This document shows positions 4,939 to 11,165 of a stretch of DNA of 13,648 nt, piece after piece. A program made the position numbers and the translations under genes. Origin of the DNA: Caulobacteraceae bacterium (GTDB lineage Bacteria; Pseudomonadota; Alphaproteobacteria; Caulobacterales; Caulobacteraceae). The notes below the pieces were generated by a model. It saw only the letters and a program-made list of their open reading frames with translations, had not been told where the DNA came from and ran no database searches. Position 1 is the stretch's first letter. The number at the start of each line of letters is the position of its first letter. The stretch spans positions 1-13,648 of the forward strand of contig SDZP01000068.1 in the NCBI GenBank assembly GCA_004144935.1, given 5' to 3'.

Positions 4939-7089
4939 CTAGGTGGCGACGGCGTCTTCCGGCTCGACGCTTTCCTTCTTGGAGAGGTCTTCGCCGGTTT
5001 CCTGGTCGACGATCTTCATCGACAGCTTGGTCTTGCCGCGATCGTCGAAGCCGATGAGCTTCACCTTGACCATCTGGCCTTCGGTCAGCACGTCGGCGGG
5101 GCGGGCCACGCGTTCGTTGCTGATCTGGCTGACGTGGACGAGGCCGTCCTTGGCGCCAAAGAAGTTCACGAAGGCGCCGAAGTCGACGACCTTGACGACC
5201 TTGCCGTTGTAGATGGCGCCGATTTCCGGCTCCGAGGCGATCGACTTGATCCAGTCGCGGGCGGCGTCGATCTTGGACTGCTCGGAAGCAGCGATCTTGA
5301 TCGTGCCGTCGTCCCCGATGTCGACCTTGGCGCCGGTGGTGGCGACGATCTCGCGGATCACCTTGCCGCCGGTGCCGATCACTTCACGGATCTTGTCCGC
5401 GGCGATCTTCATGGTCTCGATCTTCGGCGCGTACTCGCCCAGCTCTTCGCGGGGCGCGTCCATGGCCTTGTTCATCTCGCCGAGGATGTGGTCACGGCCT
5501 TCCTTCGCCTGGGCGAGGGCCTGCTTCATGATCTCGATGGTGATCCCGGAGATCTTGATGTCCATCTGCAGCGAGGTGATGCCGTCGCTGGTGCCGGCCA
5601 CCTTGAAGTCCATGTCGCCGAGGTGGTCTTCGTCACCCAGGATGTCGGACAGAACGGCGAAGCCGTCGCTTTCCAGGATCAGGCCCATGGCGATGCCCGA
5701 GACCGGACGAATCAGCGGAACGCCCGCGTCCATCATGGCCAGCGAGGAGCCGCAGACCGTGGCCATCGAGGACGAGCCGTTCGACTCGGTGATCTCGGAG
5801 ACCAGGCGGATGGTGTAGGGGAAGTCTTCCTTGGCCGGCAGCATCGGGCGCAGGGCGCGCCAGGCCAGCTTGCCGTGGCCGATTTCGCGGCGGCCGGGGC
5901 TGCCCATCCGACCGGTCTCACCGACCGAGTAGGGAGGGAAGTTGTAGTGCAGCAGGAAGCTTTCCTTGTAGGTGCCTTCCAGGGCGTCGATGAACTGCTC
6001 GTCGTCGCCGGTGCCGAGGGTCGCGACCACCAGGGCCTGGGTCTCGCCGCGGGTGAACAGGGCCGAACCGTGGGTGCGCGGCAGGATGCCGACTTCACCC
6101 AGGATCGGACGCACGGTGCGCACGTCGCGGCCGTCGATGCGGATGCCGGTGTCGAGGATGGCGCGACGCACGACGTCGGCTTCCAGTTCCTTGAACACGC
6201 CGGCCAGCTTCTGGGCGTCGACGCCGTCCGGATTGGCTTCGCTCTTGGCGAGGGCGGCGATGGCCTTCTTCTTGGCGGCGCCGATCGCTTCGTAGCGGTC
6301 CTGCTTCTTCTGGATCTTGTAGCCGGCGATGATGTCGTCGCCGACCAGCGGCTTCATCTGGGCCTTGATCGCGTCGGTGTCTTCCGGCTCGAAGTCGAAG
6401 GCGTCCTTGGCCGAATGTTCGGCCAGGTCGATGATGCCCTGGATGACCGGCTGCATGCCGTCATGGGCGAACTGGATGCCGCCCAGGACGGTGGCTTCGT
6501 CCAGTTCCTGGATTTCGGATTCGACCATCATCACGGCGTCGCTGGTGCCGGCGACGACCAGATCCATCTTCGAGCCCTTCAGCTCGTCGGCGGTCGGGTT
6601 GAGGATGTAGGCGCCGTCGACGTAAGCGACGCGGGCGGCGGCGATCGGGCCCATGAAGGGGGCGCCGGAGATCACCAGGGCGGCCGAGGCGGCGACCATG
6701 GCGATGATGTCGGGATCGTTCTCGAGATCATGCTGCAGCACGGTGCAGACGACCTGGACTTCGTTCTTGAAGCCCTTGACGAACAGCGGGCGGATCGGAC
6801 GGTCGATCAGGCGGGAGACCAGGGTCTCCTTTTCCGACGGACGGCCTTCGCGCTTGAAGAAGCCGCCGGGGATCTTGCCGGCCGCGAAGGTCTTTTCCTG
6901 ATAGTTGACGGTCAGGGGGAAGAAGTCCTGGCCGGGCTTTTGCGTCTTGGCGAAGACGGCGGTGGCCAGGACGACGGTTTCGCCCATGGTGGCCAGAACG
7001 GCGCCATCAGCCTGACGGGCGATGCGGCCGGTTTCGAGGATGATGGTCTTGCCACCCCACTCGATGGTCTTGCGGTGAATCTCAAACAT
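4939..7089 (-). CDS. pnp: polynucleotide phosphorylase (polyribonucleotide nucleotidyltransferase)
   Basis: PNPase is a trimeric 3'-5' phosphorolytic exoribonuclease of the cytoplasm and the RNA degradosome, releasing nucleoside diphosphates from mRNA. I chose Met at 7089 (MFEIHRKTIEWGG), giving 716 residues, the usual length. The frame stays open upstream to 7158, but that extension is proline/arginine-rich and unlike the family. Two RNase PH domains flank a helical linker. The second keeps SDILGDEDHLGDMDFKVAG with the Asp/Asp/Lys equivalents of E. coli D486, D492 and K494, and ESNGSSSMATVCGSSLAMM. The KH domain is at about 555-618 with the GTGG loop at 572-575; the S1 domain is at about 624-695 (GKVVKVVDFGAFVNFF, GLVHVSQIS). 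GAAAGAAAG just upstream of the ATG is a weak purine-rich ribosome site. It follows rpsO as in most bacteria and ends at a strong terminator. Confidence 0.98.
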   Translation of the reverse strand: MFEIHRKTIEWGGKTIILETGRIARQADGAVLATMGETVVLATAVFAKTQKPGQDFFPLTVNYQEKTFAAGKIPGGFFKREGRPSEKETLVSRLIDRPIRPLFVKGFKNEVQVVCTVLQHDLENDPDIIAMVAASAALVISGAPFMGPIAAARVAYVDGAYILNPTADELKGSKMDLVVAGTSDAVMMVESEIQELDEATVLGGIQFAHDGMQPVIQGIIDLAEHSAKDAFDFEPEDTDAIKAQMKPLVGDDIIAGYKIQKKQDRYEAIGAAKKKAIAALAKSEANPDGVDAQKLAGVFKELEADVVRRAILDTGIRIDGRDVRTVRPILGEVGILPRTHGSALFTRGETQALVVATLGTGDDEQFIDALEGTYKESFLLHYNFPPYSVGETGRMGSPGRREIGHGKLAWRALRPMLPAKEDFPYTIRLVSEITESNGSSSMATVCGSSLAMMDAGVPLIRPVSGIAMGLILESDGFAVLSDILGDEDHLGDMDFKVAGTSDGITSLQMDIKISGITIEIMKQALAQAKEGRDHILGEMNKAMDAPREELGEYAPKIETMKIAADKIREVIGTGGKVIREIVATTGAKVDIGDDGTIKIAASEQSKIDAARDWIKSIASEPEIGAIYNGKVVKVVDFGAFVNFFGAKDGLVHVSQISNERVARPADVLTEGQMVKVKLIGFDDRGKTKLSMKIVDQETGEDLSKKESVEPEDAVAT

Positions 7090-7323
7090 GTCGGTTTCTT
7101 TCTTTCGGTCCGACGGGCGTATTCCCGGCGGGCGGACAGGGGCGGCGCCCTCGGGCAATTCCGGAATCCTCTCCAGTGTCAGGTCCGGTGAGGATCGCTG
7201 TGACCCTCTGCGGATAGTTTGGGGTGAACCCCCGCCGCCGACCCTCAGGACCTGAGGAGGATGGGCGGATATACGAAGAGGCGGGGCCCTTCTGTGTGAA
7301 GGACCCCGCCCCTGTAATCGATA
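7090..7323 (-). promoter_or_regulatory. rpsO-pnp intergenic leader with several hairpins
   Basis: This 234-base region holds no convincing gene. On the - strand, after the rpsO-proximal hairpin (separate entry), it contains CCTCAGGTCCTGAGG (7257-7243, 6-bp stem), GGGGTTCACCCC (7232-7221) and ATTCCGGAAT (7167-7158). GGACCTG (complement of 7180-7186) could pair instead with CAGGTCC (complement of 7248-7254), so the first hairpin has an alternative partner. In E. coli the pnp leader is an RNase III-processed, PNPase-autoregulated structure. A similar role is inference; no clear promoter was recognised. Confidence 0.4.
7280..7310 (-). terminator. strong hairpin after rpsO (attenuator or RNA-processing site)
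   Basis: Thirteen bases past the rpsO stop, on the - strand, GGCGGGGTCCTTC and GAAGGGCCCCGCC pair at 12 of 13 positions around the loop ACACA. Only TCTT follows, not a proper U-run, so termination is probably partial or the stem is an endonuclease site between rpsO and pnp, as known in E. coli. The stem would also protect the rpsO mRNA 3' end. Confidence 0.65.
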
Positions 7324-7599
7324 CTAGTGCTGACGACGCAGGCCGAGCTTGGCGATGAGGGCTTCGTAGCGGTCCTCATCCGACTTCTTCAGGTGGCCCA
7401 GCAGCGAACGACGCTGCGAAACCATCTGCAGAAGGCCACGACGGCTGTGGTTGTCCTTCTTGTGACCCTTGAAGTGCTCGGTCAGGTTGGCGATCCGTTC
7501 TGACAGGATCGCGACCTGGACTTCGGCGCTGCCGGTGTCGCCCGGGGTGCGGGCATGTTCGGTGATCAGAGCGGCTTTGCGCTCGGGCGTGATCGACAT
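7324..7599 (-). CDS. rpsO: 30S ribosomal protein S15
   Basis: Small-subunit primary binder of the 16S rRNA central domain. The ATG at 7599 (MSITPERKAALI) gives 91 residues; the usual length is 89, and the excess is a C-terminal Gln-His after GLRR. Core family motifs: DTGSAEVQVAILSERIANLT (21-40), HFKGHKKDNHSRRGLL (42-57) and MVSQRRSLLGHLKK (59-72). GGAG (7610-7607, - strand) lies seven bases before the ATG. The frame is open upstream to 7701 but that part overlaps truB and is not S15-like. The gene starts 14 bp after the truB stop and is followed by a strong hairpin and pnp, the conserved order. E. coli S15 represses its own mRNA through a leader pseudoknot; no equivalent was identified here. 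Confidence 0.98.
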   Translation of the reverse strand: MSITPERKAALITEHARTPGDTGSAEVQVAILSERIANLTEHFKGHKKDNHSRRGLLQMVSQRRSLLGHLKKSDEDRYEALIAKLGLRRQH

Positions 7600-7613
7600 C
7601 GGATTTCTCCAGC

Positions 7614-8546
7614 TCAGGTGAGTTGAAAAACACGCACCGGATTGAGCGATCCCGCACGCATCTCGGCCAGGGCCACGAGCCTCTCTCCGTCCATGGCGCA
7701 AACCGTCCGCGACCCGCCGATAAGCTGGTCACGCAAGGCTTCCACCTGTCGCGGAAGGAGGACGATGGATCGTCCCTGAGCCAACCGGAATGCGTCTTCG
7801 GCGGTAACGGCCAGCGCCGGGATGTCGTCCAGCGCGGTCGAGACCGGAAGGAGAGCCTCCGGAAGCGCGGCCTTATGGCCTAAATTTTCCAACATTTCCA
7901 GTGTTATCGCGGTTTCTTCCCCAAACGGCCCGACCCGCGTGCGGCGAAGCTGGCTGACATGGGCGCAGGCGCCCAGCGCGGCGGCCAGATCGCGGGCGAC
8001 GGCGCGCACATAGGTGCCCTTGCCGCAGTCCATTTCCAGCTCGATATGGTCGGCGTCGGGGACCGAAACGATGCGCAGGTCATGGATGGTCACCGGCCGG
8101 CCGGCCAGTTCGAACGTCTCTCCGGCCCGGGCCAGGTCATAGGCCCGCTCGCCGTCGACCTTGATGGCCGAGTAGTTGGGCGGGATCTGGGTGATCTCGC
8201 CGATGAACTGCGAGAGCTGCGCCTCGACCTGCTCGCGGCTCGGCCGGACTTCGGACTCGGCCGTCGTTTCGCCCTCGCGGTCGAAGGTGGCGGTGCTGCG
8301 GCCCCACTCCAGGGTGAAGCGGTAGGTCTTGTCGGCGTCGACCAGGAAGCTGACCGTCTTGGTCGCCTCGCCCAGGGCGATGGGCAGGATGCCGGTGGCC
8401 AGAGGATCCAGCGTGCCGGCGTGGCCCGCCTTCTGGGCGGTGAACAGCCATCGCACCTTGCCGACCGCCTGGGTCGAGCCGAAGTCGTAGGGCTTGTCGA
8501 GATTGACCCAGCCGCTGACCGGCAGCCCCTTCTTGCGGCGGGCCAC
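7614..8546 (-). CDS. truB: tRNA pseudouridine-55 synthase
   Basis: TruB isomerises U55 in the T-loop of almost all elongator tRNAs and also acts as a tRNA chaperone. At 310 residues it has the family length. Motifs: GWVNLDKPYDFGST (12-25), the catalytic loop KAGHAGTLDPLATG (39-52) with nucleophilic Asp at 47, IPPNYSAIKVDGERAYDLAR (121-140), GKGTYVRAVARDL (175-187) and LRRTRVGPF (200-208). The start codon is GTG (8546-8544), and its first G is also the last base of the rbfA TAG stop (TAGTG), indicating translational coupling with rbfA. This explains the lack of a strong separate ribosome site. Confidence 0.97.
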   Translation of the reverse strand: MARRKKGLPVSGWVNLDKPYDFGSTQAVGKVRWLFTAQKAGHAGTLDPLATGILPIALGEATKTVSFLVDADKTYRFTLEWGRSTATFDREGETTAESEVRPSREQVEAQLSQFIGEITQIPPNYSAIKVDGERAYDLARAGETFELAGRPVTIHDLRIVSVPDADHIELEMDCGKGTYVRAVARDLAAALGACAHVSQLRRTRVGPFGEETAITLEMLENLGHKAALPEALLPVSTALDDIPALAVTAEDAFRLAQGRSIVLLPRQVEALRDQLIGGSRTVCAMDGERLVALAEMRAGSLNPVRVFQLT

Positions 8547-8980
8547 TAGTCTTCGTCCCCGCCACCTTCGCTGTGGATGTCGGCCTGGACGCGCGGGTTG
8601 GTGAACAGCCTGTCCATCTGGGCGGCGGCGTTGAAGCTGTCGTCGTGGAAGAATTTCAGGTCCGGCGTGAACTTCATGTCGATGTTCCTGGCCAGCCGCC
8701 CGCGCAGGAACTTCGAGGCGCGGTTGAGGGCGGCGAGGATTTCGGTGGTGCTCTGGCCGGTGACGCCGGCGCCGAGCGGCTCAACGAAACAGATGGCGTG
8801 CTTGAGGTCCGGGCTCATGCGCACTTCGGAGACGGTCAGGGAGACGCCGGCCAGCGCCGGCTCGGCGATGCCCTCCTCGCGCAGCACCTCGACCAGGGCG
8901 TGGCGGATCAGTTCGCCGGCGCGCAGCTGGCGTTGGGTCGGGCCGGTTTCACGGCCCTTGTTCTTGGTTTCGCGGCTCAT
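8546..8980 (-). CDS. rbfA: 30S ribosome-binding factor A
   Basis: RbfA is a small KH-like protein that binds the immature 30S subunit near 16S helix 1 and is needed for late 16S maturation and cold adaptation. The 144-residue product shows the family pattern: QRQLRAGELIRHALVEVL (16-33), VSLTVSEVRMSPDLKHA (46-62), LRGRLARNIDMKFTPDLKF and DDSFNAAAQMDRLF. The acidic tail GGGDED is disordered-looking. AGGT seven bases before the ATG can serve as ribosome site. It overlaps truB by one base. Upstream lies the dienelactone-hydrolase-like gene rather than infB, so rbfA may depend on a promoter in or before that insert. Confidence 0.96.
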   Translation of the reverse strand: MSRETKNKGRETGPTQRQLRAGELIRHALVEVLREEGIAEPALAGVSLTVSEVRMSPDLKHAICFVEPLGAGVTGQSTTEILAALNRASKFLRGRLARNIDMKFTPDLKFFHDDSFNAAAQMDRLFTNPRVQADIHSEGGGDED

Positions 8981-9001
8981 CGTACCTGACCTTGCGTCCG
9001 G

Positions 9002-9018
9002 CGAGGGATCGAACCTCG
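9002..9018 (-). other. tRNA T-arm-like hairpin between the hydrolase gene and rbfA
   Basis: On the - strand CGAGG-TTCGATC-CCTCG has a 5-bp stem and a 7-base loop matching the T-loop pattern TTCRANY. Upstream, GGCATTAGAAGCC (9048-9036) resembles an anticodon arm with TAG at the anticodon position. However, the downstream CCGGACG has no visible 5' acceptor partner and no D-arm is evident. It is not a working tRNA gene; it could be a tRNA remnant or chance. Confidence 0.35.
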
Positions 9019-9063
9019 GCTACGGCGGGGAGCGGGGCTTCTAATGCCGCGAGGCGCTCAAGT

Positions 9064-9852
9064 CTAGGCGTCCAGCCTCTGGTGGAAGAAGGCGATCGTC
9101 CGCGCCTCGGCCTCCGCGGTCGGGCCGCTGCTCGCCAGGTGGACGGTCAGCACCGAATGCGAGGGCCGTCCGGTGCCCTGCTTGCCGCATTTGGGGTCGA
9201 TGCGGTGAGCCTCGAACCGGGCCTTGCCGAAGGTGGCTTCCAGGGCGTCGATCCGCTCCATGGGCACGAAGGCGTCATCGCGGAAGGCCAGGCCGATGGC
9301 GGAGAGATCTTCGTCGTCGAGCCGCTTCTTGATGCAGGCGATCTCGGCGGCCGAGCAGTCGATCCGGTCACGACCCTTCTTGCCCAGCGGCAGGGAGGGC
9401 TGGCTGATCACCGGGGCGACGACGGCCGGCTCGGTCATCATCGCCAGGGCGAAGCCGCCGGTGAAGCACATCCCCAGGGCCCCCACCCCCTTGCCGCCGC
9501 AGTCCGCGTGCGCCTTGCGGGCCAGGGCGCGCAGCCAGTCGACGATGGGGCTGGAGCGATCATTGGCCCAGACGTTGAATTCACGCCGGACGCAGATGTT
9601 GAGCAGGATCTCGGTCATGCCGTAGCCGCCGCTGATCGGCTTGCCGGGCTTGCCGAACAGGCTGGGCAGGAAGACGGTGAATCCCGAGGCGACGACCTTT
9701 TCCGCATAGGTGACGACCAGCGGGTGCAGGCCCGGGACCTCATGGATGATGATCACCGCCGGCCCCGCGCCCTTGCGAAACACCGTCCGCGTCCAGCGCC
9801 CGTCGTCGAAGCGGGACTCGTCCCAGCTCGCGAGGATATCCTTGTCAGCCAT
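9064..9852 (-). CDS. dienelactone hydrolase family alpha/beta hydrolase
   Basis: A 262-residue cytoplasmic alpha/beta hydrolase of the dienelactone hydrolase family, whose members hydrolyse lactones or esters with a Cys-Asp-His triad. Visible features: VIIIHEVPGLHP (33-44, like the HE loop holding the family's activating Glu), the nucleophile elbow GMCFTGG (127-133, Cys129), an acid in FRDDAFVPMERI (D192 or D193) and a histidine in the C-terminal third (H232 in RPSHSVLTVHL). There is no signal peptide. The substrate is unknown; degradation of chlorocatechols should not be inferred from the family name. The ATG at 9852 has a GGGGGCGG stretch close upstream; the frame remains open to 10023 but that part overlaps the preceding gene. 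It sits between rbfA and a secreted-protein gene, within an apparent insertion in the infB-rbfA cluster. Confidence 0.85.
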   Translation of the reverse strand: MADKDILASWDESRFDDGRWTRTVFRKGAGPAVIIIHEVPGLHPLVVTYAEKVVASGFTVFLPSLFGKPGKPISGGYGMTEILLNICVRREFNVWANDRSSPIVDWLRALARKAHADCGGKGVGALGMCFTGGFALAMMTEPAVVAPVISQPSLPLGKKGRDRIDCSAAEIACIKKRLDDEDLSAIGLAFRDDAFVPMERIDALEATFGKARFEAHRIDPKCGKQGTGRPSHSVLTVHLASSGPTAEAEARTIAFFHQRLDA

Positions 9853-9908
9853 GGTCCGCCCCCTGCCGACCAAGGTTAGGCGAAAGCCGCGCGCCGACGC
9901 TATCGAAT

Positions 9909-10475
9909 TCAGCTGCCGTCGGGGCGGCCGTAGCTGGGCTTGGTCACCGCCGCCCGGGTGTTGCCGCCCTTGGGCCTGGGCATCTGCCATTCGCCGCGCC
10001 AGGTGAAGTCCATGGCCGCGCACAGCTTGATGCCGCCGGCCCCGTCGTCGCCAAACGCATGCACCCGCAGGGGCTTGCGGGTGTAGACCGGTCCGACCGC
10101 CAGCCAGCCCTTGGTCGAGCCCGGGCAGAAGGCGGAGATCATCACCTTGCCCTCGGCCTTCTCAGGGTCGATCTCGTAGAACGCGCCCTTGCCGGCGTCC
10201 GGGCCCATCAGGGCGTCCAGCTGGCCGTTGATCCTGCCGTCGCGCGAGGCGCTGGGCACCACCCCGACCGGCACGGCGGTGGCGCGGACGGCCAGGATGT
10301 TGGTGCGGAAATACTGGCGGGTGAAGACGAAGGTCAGGCCGGCGCCGGTCAGGCGGCGGGCCTCGGAGGAAGCGCTGTCGAAGGTCACCATCCGCTTGTC
10401 GGCGGCTTGGGCGGGCACGGCGGCGGCGGCGAGCGAGGTCGCCGCGAGGGCGGCGAGGCAGACGGAGCGGAGCAT
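9909..10475 (-). CDS. secreted or periplasmic protein of unknown function
   Basis: Not recognised. The 188-residue product begins with a clear Sec signal peptide (MLRSVCLAALAATSLAAAAV followed by PAQA; predicted cut after Ala24), leaving about 164 mature residues. The mature part has no membrane span. It has two cysteines (C117 in SAFCPG, C152 in KLCAAMD) that could form a disulfide, a beta-rich middle and an Arg/Pro/Gly-rich tail. The ATG at 10475 was chosen because it begins the signal peptide; AGGGA (10488-10484) is a suitable ribosome site and overlaps the TAG of the preceding lipoprotein gene. The 11-bp gap to that gene marks a two-gene unit. The DLH-family gene follows 56 bp downstream. 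Confidence 0.8.
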   Translation of the reverse strand: MLRSVCLAALAATSLAAAAVPAQAADKRMVTFDSASSEARRLTGAGLTFVFTRQYFRTNILAVRATAVPVGVVPSASRDGRINGQLDALMGPDAGKGAFYEIDPEKAEGKVMISAFCPGSTKGWLAVGPVYTRKPLRVHAFGDDGAGGIKLCAAMDFTWRGEWQMPRPKGGNTRAAVTKPSYGRPDGS

Positions 10476-10486
10476 CAGGGCGGTCC

Positions 10487-11005
10487 CTATCGACGTTTGC
10501 CGCGCAGGTCGGCGACGTCCCCCTCGAACCCCGAGAGCTTCCAGACCCCGTCCGTGCGCGTGAAGATCAGCACGCAGGGCCCATCCTTGGATTTTGTGGC
10601 GCAAACACGGCCATCGGGCATGGCGCGCAGCGAACCGGCGATGACCACCTGGCCCGGGATCGGCTGGCCCGGCTTGTAGCCGTACTGGTAGGCCACGCTG
10701 CGGAAGGTCGAGGGCTGGATCAGCGCCTTGTCGGCGGCCTCGGCCAGGTAGGGCGCCATCAGGGCGCCCAGGCCGCGCAGGTTCTCGTCCTTGGTCCGCT
10801 TCTGGGCCTCGCCGACCAGCTTGTGCTCGATGGAGACCTTCAGCGCCTGACGGTCGACATGGGCGTTGAAGGCGGCCTTGTCGTTGTCGCGGATGGCGAT
10901 CAGCAGGGCATGGACGTCGCTGGCCGCGTCAAGCCGCGTGGCGGTGGCGCAGGCGCTCAGGGTGGCCATCAGGCCGATCAGGAACAGGACGCGGAAGGGG
11001 CGCAT
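10487..11005 (-). CDS. putative lipoprotein, DUF2939-like
   Basis: A 172-residue protein with a lipoprotein signal: MRPFRVLFLIGLMATLSACA, lipobox L16-S-A-C19. The residue after the cysteine is Ala, which under the usual Lol rule points to the outer membrane. The mature start, with a phrase like ALLIAIRDNDKAAFNAHVD (33-51) followed by RQALKVSIEHKL, resembles DUF2939 proteins, where a small per-position counting-like helix pair precedes an 'HVD..al' motif; this match is from memory and uncertain. The C-terminal half (GQVVIAGSLRAMPDGRVCA, PCVLIFTRTDGVWKLSGF) looks beta-rich, with cysteines at 135 and 144. The ATG at 11005 starts the signal sequence. It is the first gene after the infB terminator and probably heads a unit with the secreted-protein gene. 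Confidence 0.78.
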   Translation of the reverse strand: MRPFRVLFLIGLMATLSACATATRLDAASDVHALLIAIRDNDKAAFNAHVDRQALKVSIEHKLVGEAQKRTKDENLRGLGALMAPYLAEAADKALIQPSTFRSVAYQYGYKPGQPIPGQVVIAGSLRAMPDGRVCATKSKDGPCVLIFTRTDGVWKLSGFEGDVADLRGKRR

Positions 11006-11111
11006 GCGGTCGTCTCCGGCCGGGAAGCGTCGAACAGACTTCAGGCTTTTCGGCGACCAAGGCGTGGCGGTCAACGCCTCATGGCCTCGCGCGGACACAG
11101 AGCACCACAAG

Positions 11112-11141
11112 AAAAGGGCGCGAACCTCTCGATCCGCGCCC
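11112..11141 (-). terminator. intrinsic terminator after infB
   Basis: On the - strand GGGCGCG, a 12-base loop and CGCGCCC form a 7-bp GC stem followed by TTTTCTT (complement of 11115 downwards). It begins 24 bp past the infB stop. It implies that infB and the downstream lipoprotein gene are at least partly separate transcription units. Confidence 0.8.
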
Positions 11142-11165
11142 TGAACTTCGAAACTGCCGAGACCG

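Noticed and set aside
7090..7158. A 23-residue N-terminal extension of PNPase
   Set aside because: Not family-like, overlaps leader hairpins, and the Met at 7089 gives the normal length and N-terminus.
4846..7191. A 781-codon open frame on the + strand opposite pnp
   Set aside because: It mirrors pnp almost exactly and its Asp/Gly/His/Val-rich translation is what high-GC antisense codons give. It has no family motif, and the pnp frame is unmistakable.
7600..7701. A 34-residue N-terminal extension of S15
   Set aside because: Lies within truB, is not S15-like, and a good GGAG site precedes the ATG at 7599.
8985..9063. A complete tRNA gene
   Set aside because: Only T-arm-like and anticodon-arm-like hairpins are present; no acceptor stem or D-arm can be drawn.
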